Program-made: the position numbers and the translations under genes
The notes under the pieces: model-generated
Seen by the model: the letters and a program-made list of their open reading frames with translations, nothing else
Told to the model about the DNA's origin: nothing
The model's database searches: none
From: Armatimonadota bacterium
GTDB taxonomy: Bacteria; Armatimonadota; UBA5829; DSUL01
Length of the DNA: 35,218 nt
Direction: 5' to 3'
Assembly (NCBI GenBank): GCA_020846715.1
Contig: JADLDK010000038.1
Location: 1-35,218 of the forward strand
Shown: piece after piece, positions 17,645 to 25,834 of the stretch
Numbering within the stretch: position 1 is the first letter of the stretch
Layout: each line of letters starts with the position of its first letter

Positions 17645-18706
17645 TCAGCGTTTCCTGGGCCGAGCTTTTTTTGCGGGTTTCGGCTGGACTGCATAGGGTG
17701 AGCAAAGCGGGTCCCCAATCACCACATCTTTCCAGCACAGAAACGGGCTGGCCATATAGAAGCTCTCGGCGAGATTGAAGCCGCGCGTGTAGCGGTCGAA
17801 AAGAATCTGAGCTCGAGCCATAGATGTGCCGTAGGGCTCCGTCACGTAGCCCTTTACCCCAGTGATACCGTCCGCTATCAGGTCGCCGATCTGAGACTGT
17901 CCGTGGTTCTCTTTCGTGAAAGTGCGTGCGCTTGTTGACACAATAGTCTCAGCGATCGCTCCGGGGAGAAACGTATTTGAGTGGTAGCTTCTTGCGTTGA
18001 AATGAGCATCGTTTGATCCCCACGAGTAGTACCCCATCAGATTCTTGTATCCGCCGACAAAATTCTCACTTGAGTCCAGCTTGTAGGGCACTTCGCGCTC
18101 CAGCAGCCGAAGAGCCGCTGTGCGCATATCCTGGTTCAGCTCCACATATCCGGGCAGCTTGTCCTTAGCAGGGTCAATGTCAAGCAGAATTGTGCCGCGC
18201 TTACCCGCTGACTGTAAAGAGCGAGTTACCAGCGCCCTGGCATCCGCCAGGGTGTAGCCGTCCAGCCGGGTCACCAGGAAGAATTTAAAGTCCTTGCTGC
18301 GAAACCTCTGCGCGCGCCCAAAATAGGGGTTGTTCATCTGCGTTTCGTACCCGTACGGCAACATAGTCAGCATACTGTCAACGGAGAAGCCGCGGTTGTC
18401 GTAGAGCGGTACACCTTTGGTGGTCACGATAAAATCCAGATTTGGCAGCCCATGCTTCTGAATGTAGTGCTTGATCGGGTTGCGGATTTTGCTGTGAAAG
18501 TCCTCCAGGCTTACCTTCTCACCAGGATTGACACTGATGTGGCAGATAAAGCTCGCCGGAACTCCTCTCTTGGACGCATAATACTGTCCAAGAGCTCTGG
18601 ACGTTGGACTGCGGTCGTTGACGATGACCAGAACGCGATCCGTTCCGCCGAAGGCGCGGGCGCACAGAGATGTCAAAAGCAAGAACAAGCACAGCCGGAT
18701 CTTCAT
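17645..18706 (-). CDS. Secreted TIGR03790-family protein, function unknown
   Basis: The 353-residue product has a signal peptide (Lys-Ile-Arg then LCLFLLLTSLCARAFG, cleavage near residue 20). It carries family marks that I recognise from TIGR03790: RVLVIVNDRSPTSRALGQYYA, RGVP near residue 50, FIVTTKGVPLYD, a central YYSWGSNDAHF segment, and a final FLCWKDVVIGDPLCSPY. The C terminus is very basic (KKARPRKR). No enzymatic activity has been established for the family to my knowledge. ATG 18706 has no ribosome site. A TATAAC hexamer at 18715-18720 sits just eight bases upstream, so the transcript may be nearly leaderless. It is divergent from the HydF-like gene. Confidence 0.8.
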   Translation of the reverse strand: MKIRLCLFLLLTSLCARAFGGTDRVLVIVNDRSPTSRALGQYYASKRGVPASFICHISVNPGEKVSLEDFHSKIRNPIKHYIQKHGLPNLDFIVTTKGVPLYDNRGFSVDSMLTMLPYGYETQMNNPYFGRAQRFRSKDFKFFLVTRLDGYTLADARALVTRSLQSAGKRGTILLDIDPAKDKLPGYVELNQDMRTAALRLLEREVPYKLDSSENFVGGYKNLMGYYSWGSNDAHFNARSYHSNTFLPGAIAETIVSTSARTFTKENHGQSQIGDLIADGITGVKGYVTEPYGTSMARAQILFDRYTRGFNLAESFYMASPFLCWKDVVIGDPLCSPYAVQPKPAKKARPRKR

Positions 18707-18874
18707 AGTATTCGGTTATACCACTTTGTGTGGGCAATCGTTCCAGGTGAGCGCAGGGCGTCCAGTGGGTTTGAGACATCCTGTCAGCGAGAGAGAAGGA
18801 TAGGTAAACTCTATTCTCTTTCTCCCGGACGTAAGGTCAGATAAGCCTGCAGGCCGAGAATTTGAGGCGTAAAC

Positions 18875-20140
18875 ATGAAAACAACAAAGGGACCGAAAGA
18901 GTTGGTCGTCGGCGTATTTGGCCGGAGGATGACCGGTAAGACGAACCTGATGGCCTCACTGGGCGCAGATGTGAATGGGGCTGGTGAGCCTGGCGCTGCG
19001 GAGGAGGCTGTCGTCCGGGTCAAAGGCCTGGGGCCGGTGCGTCTGATAAAGCCGCTGGGACTTGACGACGAGCGCGCCTTGGGCATTAAGTCAACGCAGT
19101 CACGAGACCTGCTCTCTCGCCTTGACGCCGCCATCCTTGTGATCGACGCCTCACTTGGCTGGTCAGACTATGAGCGTTTCCTGCTCTCCAAGATTCGCTT
19201 CTCTGAGAATCCGGAAGTTGTCGTAATAAACCGCTGTGCCGACGAAAGCTGTGACGATCTGGAGCGCAAGCTCAGACAATTTGGATCGCGCGTGGTCCAT
19301 ATGGATTTGGACAAAGTTGCAGATCCAGCGCCGCTGATAACGGCGCTGATTGCTGAACTGCATCTCCACAAGGATCTGCCAAACTTGCTGGACGGGCTGG
19401 TGAAAGAGGGAGAATCTGTCTGGCTGGTTGTTCCTAGTGGCCGCAAGAACTACCATCATCAGATTGAGCCGCACGAGTACCATCTCAAACTGGATGCGCA
19501 GAAGCTAGCAGCGAGTCTGGATGTAGTCCTGGAGGCAGACTTTGCTTCTGCGTGGGAGAAAGCGTCCTCGCCTCCTCGCCTCGTAATCTGTGACCACGAA
19601 GTGCTGGACCACGTGCAGCGGCTGGTTCCACGCAATCTGCCTCTGACCACGCTGGATATACTCACAGATCGTCAGCGCGGTGAACTGGCGACCTTCGTCC
19701 AGGGTGCAGAGACGATCAAGAGTCTCAAAGCGGGAGACAGAATCCTGATCACCTCCTCGAGCGATCTTGAGATTCAACCGGACGATCATTCGCGCAACGA
19801 GATGCCCAGTTTGCTGCGGACGTGGGTTCGGGGAGATCTTGAGTTCAGTCTGGCGTCCGGCGAAGGTTTGGAATCGGGACTGGACGGCGTCGATCTGGCG
19901 GTTCGCTGCGAGCCGACAACGCATGACAGGGCAGACGGTCTTAGCGATGTCGAAGTAGCTCGCCGCAAGAACGTTCCCATCACGTCGTACGGCGTCGCGT
20001 TTGCGTATGTTCATGGTGTGCTGACGCGCCTGGTGAAACCTTTTGTCAGCCTTGGTGAGTTCTCAGCGCCCGACGTCGATCTGACTCGCGCCCTGCCACT
20101 GGTACTGCACGATGAATACTCGAGCATGGCGTCAATGTAG
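18875..20140 (+). CDS. HydF-like protein with degenerate GTPase and iron-sulfur sites
   Basis: The 421-residue protein follows the HydF layout. A G domain spans 1-165 with P-loop GRRMTGKT at 16-23. A middle dimerisation-like domain spans about 180-260. A C-terminal domain (about 235-390) contains LPLTTLDIL, GAETIKSLKAGDRILI and VPITSYGVAFAYVHGVL, all close to HydF. The G3 DTAG is KPLG (59-62), the G2 Thr run is Gly-Ala-Ala-Glu, and G4 NKxD is NRCAD (119-123). The CxHH ligand segment is SSSD (294-297). HCGGC is RCEPT (344-348), keeping one Cys. A histidine patch (194, 195, 200, 203) has no HydF counterpart that I recall. ATG 18875 has GAGG eight bases upstream. Hydrogenase maturation looks unlikely, and the true role is unknown. 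Confidence 0.8.
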   Translation: MKTTKGPKELVVGVFGRRMTGKTNLMASLGADVNGAGEPGAAEEAVVRVKGLGPVRLIKPLGLDDERALGIKSTQSRDLLSRLDAAILVIDASLGWSDYERFLLSKIRFSENPEVVVINRCADESCDDLERKLRQFGSRVVHMDLDKVADPAPLITALIAELHLHKDLPNLLDGLVKEGESVWLVVPSGRKNYHHQIEPHEYHLKLDAQKLAASLDVVLEADFASAWEKASSPPRLVICDHEVLDHVQRLVPRNLPLTTLDILTDRQRGELATFVQGAETIKSLKAGDRILITSSSDLEIQPDDHSRNEMPSLLRTWVRGDLEFSLASGEGLESGLDGVDLAVRCEPTTHDRADGLSDVEVARRKNVPITSYGVAFAYVHGVLTRLVKPFVSLGEFSAPDVDLTRALPLVLHDEYSSMASM

Positions 20141-20173
20141 GAGCACGGGGTTGCAGGCTTCAGGAGAGTGTCA

Positions 20174-20779
20174 ATGATTTTCCCAATCGGCTTGGTCTTA
20201 TTTGCCATAGCAGCTCTCAATTACCCGGTAATGGGCAGCGCTCCGGCGCCGCGGCAAACCACTGAAGGAACCAGACAGGCTGTAGTGAGCTTGCGGGAAG
20301 CGGGGTGGGATGGCAGGGAGCCGGCAGTTGTGGTGGATATAGCCCGCCAACGGCTCCTGCTCTTTGAAAAGGGCGCAGTCTCCCACGCGTGGCAGGTGTC
20401 AACGTCGAAGTATGGCGTTGGTTATGTCCCGGGTTCTTACAAGACGCCTGTTGGGTTGCATCGAATCTGGAGGAAGGCGGGCGCGGCTGCGAAGCTGGGC
20501 CAACCGCTGAAGAACGGCGAGCCTACAGATGCTCCTGTCGCGGAAGAAGGACAGAAAAAGAAAGTATTCATCAGCACCCGCGCTCTGATGCTGGACGGGC
20601 TGGAGAAGGACAACCAGACCAGCAAGTCTCGGGGCATCTGGATCCACGGGACGACGGCCGAGGAGAAGATAGGTCAGCCAGCCTCAATCGGGTGTGTGCG
20701 GATGCGCAACGTGGACGTCATCCAGCTGTTTGACTTCGTGCGCGAAGGTACGCTCGTTTATATAACCGATCGCCGCTGA
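20174..20779 (+). CDS. L,D-transpeptidase (YkuD domain)
   Basis: The 201-residue exported protein probably forms peptidoglycan cross-links or attaches proteins to it. The N terminus (residues 1-22) is a signal sequence or anchor. The YkuD domain runs from about 48 to 198, beginning PAVVVDIARQRLLLFEKG and ending with IWIHGT (His158) and SIGCVRM (Cys174), the catalytic pair. A Lys/Gln/Pro-rich insertion at about 100-130 is longer than usual. ATG 20174 is preceded by AGGAG at seven bases; the GTG at 20168 lies within that spacing. It starts 33 bp after the HydF-like gene on the same strand, so the two are probably co-transcribed. Confidence 0.9.
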   Translation: MIFPIGLVLFAIAALNYPVMGSAPAPRQTTEGTRQAVVSLREAGWDGREPAVVVDIARQRLLLFEKGAVSHAWQVSTSKYGVGYVPGSYKTPVGLHRIWRKAGAAAKLGQPLKNGEPTDAPVAEEGQKKKVFISTRALMLDGLEKDNQTSKSRGIWIHGTTAEEKIGQPASIGCVRMRNVDVIQLFDFVREGTLVYITDRR

Positions 20780-20843
20780 GCAGTCGGGGACAGCGCTGGC
20801 TGCCTGGCTCGCGTGCGCCGTATGCCATTTATCCGTTTTGGCT

Positions 20844-21422
20844 TCATGTCTGCGGCGCTGCCGTCTGCGCATACGTCCAGTCCAAGAGCGCCTCTATCTC
20901 AGCGGCCTGCGCTATCTCAAGTGCCCGCACCTCTTGAACGTGAGTGAGTGTCGCGCGCTCGCAAAGGGCTACAAATCGCTCGGGAATCCAGCGCGCCCAC
21001 TCCTCCACGGTCTTCGCCAGAATCTGAGACTCAGAGTTCGAGTCCCTCCGCAGTTTCTCAACGACGTGGCGATGCACGGTGGCAAACGCGGGGTGATCGC
21101 CGGTCCTGCGGAACCAGTAGAGACTGTTGCCGTAGTCTGGTTCCCGGCGGTGCATAATCCCGTGCCAGTAGCTGCCGGTTGAGTTAGAGATGCCCTGACT
21201 CACCCGGTGTGACTCCTCCAGACAATCGGCCCAAAGAAGCAGCCCGGCAACTGTGGCTTCCGCAAATTCTGGACACGGATCCCGGACGTCAAAGAGATCG
21301 GCCGCCGGTATCTCAGTCACCCGTACGCAGAACTCCTCATCTGGTGAGTAAGGCGGCCGGATTCGTGGCAGGGCGCGTCCGGCTAAGACACTCTTGAGTT
21401 CCTGGAACACTTCTGCTGACAT
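20844..21422 (-). CDS. Conserved protein of unknown function
   Basis: A 192-residue soluble protein without signal peptide or membrane helices. The central block around residues 80-112 reads STGSYWHGIMHRREPDYGN and continues with an aromatic WFRR and GDHPAF. It is rich in His, Arg, Tyr and Trp, and looks like a conserved ligand- or metal-binding core of a family I have met in Planctomycetes-type genomes but cannot name. The rest is helical. ATG 21422 has AGGAG seven bases upstream. It starts nine bases after the MFS transporter stop and is the last gene of a three-gene unit, so a role linked to the transported compound is plausible but unproven. Confidence 0.7.
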   Translation of the reverse strand: MSAEVFQELKSVLAGRALPRIRPPYSPDEEFCVRVTEIPAADLFDVRDPCPEFAEATVAGLLLWADCLEESHRVSQGISNSTGSYWHGIMHRREPDYGNSLYWFRRTGDHPAFATVHRHVVEKLRRDSNSESQILAKTVEEWARWIPERFVALCERATLTHVQEVRALEIAQAAEIEALLDWTYAQTAAPQT

Positions 21423-21431
21423 CTGATTCTC

Positions 21432-22640
21432 CTAAATGTCACCAACAGGGCGTCTCGCTCGCTTCTCCAGGGTGGGGGCTATCAGAACTATCAACGTGAC
21501 AACCACAAAAAGAAGCGGGTTCACCATAAATGCCGTGGCCAGTCCCGCTCCGGGATGTGCGGCCACCTCGCCCACAATCCAGGGGCCAATGGCGGCGCCG
21601 GCTGCCCCTGCGCCAACAATCCACGGCAGAGTCACTGTCAGCCGGGCATTGTACACGTGGCCCGCATAGCTGACGATGGTCGGCCAGATGCAGGCAAAAG
21701 TCAAGCCCACGATACCCACCATCGCTAACGCTGTCTCCGCTGAGCGCAAACGCGAGAACACCAGCATTGAGCACACGCCCAGAATCGAGGATACTCGCAG
21801 GAGTGTCACGTCTTTCACGTAGCGGCCAGACAGACCAGCTCCGATACGCCCAATCACGGCGCCGGACCAGAAGGCTGCGTTGGACGCTGCCGCCAGGCCT
21901 ACGGGCGCGCTCAGGACCTTAGTGAAGTGAATTGGCAGCCAGAAGCAGATGGCGGTTTCTGTCGCCACGTAGCAGAACATAGCCACAATCAGAGCCAAGG
22001 AGAACGGGTCAATGGCGCGTCCGGCGACCACATGCGCCGCCTCTGGTTCGCCCAGGCGGTGGGTGCCGGTTCCGAGAATACCCAGCGCGCTCAGAAGACC
22101 AATCACTGCTGCAATCCAGTAGCCAATACGCCAGTCCATGCGCGCCCTGAGGATGATAGCCATCGCGATCGGTACGCCAATCGCGGCCAGAGCGAACGCC
22201 ACATGAGCGTAGTTCATTACAGCGGTCCGGGCCGGACCTCGAAAAAGCTGCCCGAGTAGCGCGTTTGCCGTGGATTCAATCAATCCCGCTGTCAGTCCCA
22301 GTACACAGACTCCGACGCAGAGCATGGCGAAGCTGTGGCTGTTGGCCAGAATTACGCTGCCTGCAAGCAGTCCCCAGCAGCCGGCCACCACCAGCCGGCC
22401 TTTGGCCATAAACAGCGACAAGTAGCCACCAAGCGCGACAGTGAGGACGAGCGGAAAAAATGTGAAAGCGCTCAGCCGGCCGATCTGTCCCGCGCTCAGC
22501 TTCATTTCTCGCGCGATCTCTACGAGCGCGGGCGGCGTAACGGACAGACACGTCGAGAACGCGAACAACCCCACACCGACAGCTACCGCGGCAGCCACGG
22601 GTGAGGTGGAACGCAACTGGCCAGTAGAGGTTTGAATCAA
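21432..22640 (-). CDS. Major facilitator superfamily transporter
   Basis: The 402-residue protein has about twelve hydrophobic helices in two halves, with short loops and a basic cytoplasmic end (EKRARRPVGDI). The first loop after helix 2 carries GGYLSLFMAKGRLVVAG, a loose form of the MFS loop 2-3 signature, and helix 7 has WSGAVIGRIGAGLSGRYVKD, a second copy. Substrate is unknown; the pattern resembles sugar or organic-acid symporters. The start is TTG 22640, overlapping the upstream TGA as TTGA, which suggests translational coupling to the phosphoesterase gene. No ribosome site of its own is visible. There is no nearby ATG that keeps helix 1. Confidence 0.85.
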   Translation of the reverse strand: MIQTSTGQLRSTSPVAAAVAVGVGLFAFSTCLSVTPPALVEIAREMKLSAGQIGRLSAFTFFPLVLTVALGGYLSLFMAKGRLVVAGCWGLLAGSVILANSHSFAMLCVGVCVLGLTAGLIESTANALLGQLFRGPARTAVMNYAHVAFALAAIGVPIAMAIILRARMDWRIGYWIAAVIGLLSALGILGTGTHRLGEPEAAHVVAGRAIDPFSLALIVAMFCYVATETAICFWLPIHFTKVLSAPVGLAAASNAAFWSGAVIGRIGAGLSGRYVKDVTLLRVSSILGVCSMLVFSRLRSAETALAMVGIVGLTFACIWPTIVSYAGHVYNARLTVTLPWIVGAGAAGAAIGPWIVGEVAAHPGAGLATAFMVNPLLFVVVTLIVLIAPTLEKRARRPVGDI

Positions 22641-24775
22641 CGCACGGCCACAGCGGTTATGTTGCCATCAAAGGACGTCACATAGGCGTTGTCGCCATCA
22701 CAGGAAACCGATGACATCACAAAGAGCTGAGGCGATGCCTGGTACTGCCAGAGTATCTTTCCAGAGGTTGCGTCGATGGCCGACACCATCCCTCGCGCGC
22801 TGCAGACAAAGACCTTGCCGTCTTTCTCAACGGGGGCAGTGGGGATAGCGCCGAGTCCTGCGTCAGTACTCCAGATGAGATGTCCCTGGGTGTCAATCTT
22901 GTTGAGCTGCCCCTTCAGCATCCGCATATACACGTACCGGCCGTCTTCCGATACTCCAGTCGCCGCAACCCCTTCCTGCGAGCCGATATTCTCCCCGGAA
23001 ACAGCATCCAGAATCGTCATCCAGTAGTTGCGGTCTGCGATGTAAACCTTTCCACCAGCGACCACCGGCATCGCGTCGCCCGGAGAGTAGTAACGTTTCG
23101 CTGCCTTCGCCACATTGACGCCTTCGCTGGTCGTTTTCCACAACAGCTTGCCAGTGGAGGCGTCCACACAGCGCACGTACTGATCCCACGCGCCGAAGTA
23201 CACACGTCCGTCTTTCACAAAGGGCGTAGATTCTATTGAATACTCAGGGTCTTCGTTCTTCCATGTTAGCCGTCCGGTCGCTGCGTCCACGGCGTAGAGC
23301 CTGCCGTCATTGCACCCGAAGATGACCTTCCCATCCCACCAGACCGGGGAAGAATAGACAGAGTCGGGCGCAGTGTATGTCCACAGCTTCTTCCCACGGG
23401 AATCGTAGGCGCTGACGTCGCCGTTGCCATTTGCGCAGTAGATAGTGTCCTTATGAACCAGAGGGCTCGCGATCACCTCGGCGCTTGTGTTTACACTCCA
23501 GATTAGCTTGCCGTCTCTTGCCTTTAGAGCGCTCAGTTTGCCGGCGTTATCTCCCACGTAAACGCGGTCGCCGGCGATGGTGGGTGTGTTTTTGCTTGCA
23601 GCCGCCAGATAATGCCGCCATCTTCGTGTCCCTGGTGAGCCCTTTGGACCTGAGCTTTTCGTAAACGCTGCACTTCGGCTGAACTCCTCTTTGTCCGCTT
23701 TGAACGTCACGCGGACGTAGTGAGCGCCGGGCAGCAGCTTATCTACTGGGACGAGGCCGACTGCCGCATTGCCGGACAGCTTCAGATCCCCATTGAAATC
23801 ATCGTCTATCGTGTAGAGAGCCTCCGTCAGGACAGGCGCGCCCTTAACGCGCGCTTCAATCCTGAGCTGCGGAGCCGCAGCTTTATTTCTGGACGCGCTG
23901 ACCTCGTCGACTTTCAGGTCTATTGTTGGGTAGCTCGACCTGTCTGCCAGCTTCTTCTCCAGCACTTTCTCCAATGGGGCGTTTTGCCCCGATTTTTGAT
24001 AAGCTGCCCGAAGCACACCGTCCTTAACTGAGACAAACATCAGTCCGGCGTTTGGCCCAAAAGTGCTGCCGCCGATGATCTCATTCAGTCCTGCTGGTGT
24101 TTCGGCCCGGAAGTTGTGATAATGACCGGTCAACACAAGAGCTACGTTGTACGGACGCAGTAGATCGACTACTCTGTACCAATCGTACCGGCTGGCAAAC
24201 TCTGTGCCTTCAAGCGGGTGGTGAAAAAAGATGAAAACAGGCGTTTCTTTCGAAACCTTCCTGAGGTCATTTCGGAGCCAGACGATCTGTTCTTCGCCAA
24301 AGGATGGCCGGGGATCCTGAATGGTCGGCGAGTTCAGAGAAATGAAGTGGCAGCCGTCCCGATTGAACGAATAGTAAGCGCCCAGTCCCGTATCCCGCAG
24401 ATTTTTCAGCTGCGCATGCCATGTATTGTCGTGGTTGCCCGGGCTGCTGTAGACAGTCAGCCCGCTGTCCTTCCAATAGGACAGATACTCCGTCCACCAG
24501 CCGTTTCCGCCCCCAAACTCTGTGCAGTCGCCAGTGACGATGGCGAATGTCGGCCTGAGGACTCTAATCCCGTAGGCCTGCAGGTCAACTTCCGGTCCGA
24601 GGTCTTTGATCTGTCCAATGATCTGCCTGGACTGCTCCATTGGCGTATGGACATCCGAAGCCTGAATGAAGGTGAAGTCAGGCGCCCCTGGAGCGCTTTG
24701 GGCAGGAGCCATGCAGACTCCAAGCGCGAAAACTGAGGCAGCGGTAATAGCAAGTCGGCGGTATCTCTGAATCAT
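22637..24775 (-). CDS. Exported metallophosphoesterase fused to a PQQ-type beta-propeller
   Basis: The 712-residue protein starts at ATG 24775, with GAGG six bases upstream; the open frame extends to 24961 without support. Residues 1-28 are a signal peptide (RYRR, then AITAASVFALGVCMAPAQSA). A calcineurin-type phosphoesterase follows with all metal motifs: DVH 41-43, GD 82-83, GNHD 113-116, HH 185-186 and GHYHN 217-221. A beta-sandwich linker covers about 285-375, and a PQQ-like propeller covers about 380-712 with repeats such as GKLIWS, GKKLWTY, GRLTWKN, GKLLWKT and GKILWQY. It is the first gene of the unit with the MFS transporter. It probably acts in the periplasm on a phosphoester. The propeller may bind a partner or ligand. 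Confidence 0.88.
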   Translation of the reverse strand: MIQRYRRLAITAASVFALGVCMAPAQSAPGAPDFTFIQASDVHTPMEQSRQIIGQIKDLGPEVDLQAYGIRVLRPTFAIVTGDCTEFGGGNGWWTEYLSYWKDSGLTVYSSPGNHDNTWHAQLKNLRDTGLGAYYSFNRDGCHFISLNSPTIQDPRPSFGEEQIVWLRNDLRKVSKETPVFIFFHHPLEGTEFASRYDWYRVVDLLRPYNVALVLTGHYHNFRAETPAGLNEIIGGSTFGPNAGLMFVSVKDGVLRAAYQKSGQNAPLEKVLEKKLADRSSYPTIDLKVDEVSASRNKAAAPQLRIEARVKGAPVLTEALYTIDDDFNGDLKLSGNAAVGLVPVDKLLPGAHYVRVTFKADKEEFSRSAAFTKSSGPKGSPGTRRWRHYLAAASKNTPTIAGDRVYVGDNAGKLSALKARDGKLIWSVNTSAEVIASPLVHKDTIYCANGNGDVSAYDSRGKKLWTYTAPDSVYSSPVWWDGKVIFGCNDGRLYAVDAATGRLTWKNEDPEYSIESTPFVKDGRVYFGAWDQYVRCVDASTGKLLWKTTSEGVNVAKAAKRYYSPGDAMPVVAGGKVYIADRNYWMTILDAVSGENIGSQEGVAATGVSEDGRYVYMRMLKGQLNKIDTQGHLIWSTDAGLGAIPTAPVEKDGKVFVCSARGMVSAIDATSGKILWQYQASPQLFVMSSVSCDGDNAYVTSFDGNITAVAVR

Positions 24776-24977
24776 TAGGGTCCTCGAAATAGCCATTGTC
24801 TGAGTTTCTGGCCTGTCACAGTATACATTACGCGAAATCGTTTCCCCTGCTGGTCTCTCGTCACACAAATGCCACTGTTCCCCAAACCAGCCCGATAGCG
24901 AAAGCGTCGTCGCGTTGACGGGGGTCTCAGCGCGCAGTACAATGCAGCCGGTTAGTGACAAACAGGAAGGATAACAA

Positions 24978-25697
24978 ATGGATCAGGCCCTACGTGATCT
25001 CTGGGCGCTTCAGTTGGCGGATAGCCGCATTGACGAATTTGAGAAGATGCTGGCGAAGCTGGACACAGGCGCAGCGGCGGCCAGAGAGCACGAACGCTCC
25101 AAGGCTGCGTACGATCAGGCGGCGGCGGCGCTTCACGCTGTTGAGTCCGAGTTGAAGGATGTCGATCTGAATATGAAGTCGACAGAGCAGAAGCGAAAAG
25201 ATCAGGAAACGCGCCTGTATTCCGGAAAGGTGACAGCGGCCAGGGAGCTGGATGCCCTGCAGACTGAAGTGGAGATGCTGGCGCGCAATCGCGACAAGCT
25301 GGAAACGCGCGAGCTTGAGCTCATGGATGCACAGGTGGCAGCTCGTGAAGCCGTCGCTGTAGCGCAGAAAGACCTCAGCGAAAAGCAACTCGCACTGGAT
25401 GCGGCACTGGCGAGCTCTTCCAGTGCCCGCGAAGAGATCGAAAAGAGTCTCCGTGCCGCGAGGCAGGACCGCGAACCGCACGAAAGCGCTCTCCAACAGA
25501 GCAACCCAATGCTGTTGAGAAAGTATCAGAGTCTGCGACCCAAGCTGCAGAATCAGGCAGTGGCCACTATCACGGGGAACAGCTGCTCTGTATGCCACGT
25601 CCATCTGCCGAGCCACATGATTCGGGAGGCGCGCGCGGGGGACGACGTTGTCATGTGTGAGTCATGTGGGCGCATGTTGGTCGTGGTCGAAGACTGA
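24978..25697 (+). CDS. Coiled-coil protein with C-terminal C4 zinc ribbon (CT398/CdsZ-like)
   Basis: The 239-residue protein begins with a short helix (DLWALQLADSRIDEFE), followed by a long heptad-like coiled coil from about 30 to 170 containing YSGKVTAARELDALQTEVE, the block typical of this family. It ends in a zinc ribbon with CSVC (Cys203, Cys206) and CESC (Cys227, Cys230). ATG 24978 is preceded by AGGAAGGA. The Chlamydia homologue CdsZ/CT398 binds secretion and sigma-54 components, and elsewhere the family is described only as nucleic-acid-binding-like. No secretion genes are seen here. The role is unknown but the family assignment is firm. It stands between a divergent gene and the ECF sigma operon. 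Confidence 0.85.
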   Translation: MDQALRDLWALQLADSRIDEFEKMLAKLDTGAAAAREHERSKAAYDQAAAALHAVESELKDVDLNMKSTEQKRKDQETRLYSGKVTAARELDALQTEVEMLARNRDKLETRELELMDAQVAAREAVAVAQKDLSEKQLALDAALASSSSAREEIEKSLRAARQDREPHESALQQSNPMLLRKYQSLRPKLQNQAVATITGNSCSVCHVHLPSHMIREARAGDDVVMCESCGRMLVVVED

Positions 25698-25780
25698 TTG
25701 ACCTTCAGCCGCACTCAGGACCCTCTCCGATTGCCCGGAATAAAGGGTTTTTGGTGGATTGGAGGTTTTTGTTCGGTTGG

Positions 25781-25808
25781 TAACAACTCTGGTCGCACTT
25801 CCGCCGTC
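25781..25808 (+). promoter_or_regulatory. Candidate ECF-type promoter before the sigma gene
   Basis: TAACAAC (25781-25787) is followed after 17 bases by CGTC (25805-25808), resembling the AAC / CGTC halves of promoters read by ECF sigma factors. Transcription would start near 25815, a few bases before GGAGGAGGGG. Its position directly before an ECF gene suits autoregulation. The motifs are short, so this is only a candidate. Confidence 0.35.
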
Positions 25809-25834
25809 TTATCTAGTGTGGAGGAGGGGTGAAA

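Noticed and set aside
18875..20140. Calling the gene hydF outright
   Set aside because: The cluster ligands and G2-G4 motifs are missing and no partner maturation genes are nearby, so a functional HydF assignment would mislead.
21040..21060. tRNA-like GTTCGAGTC arm
   Set aside because: It is within the conserved gene at 20844-21422, and no acceptor or anticodon arms can be drawn.
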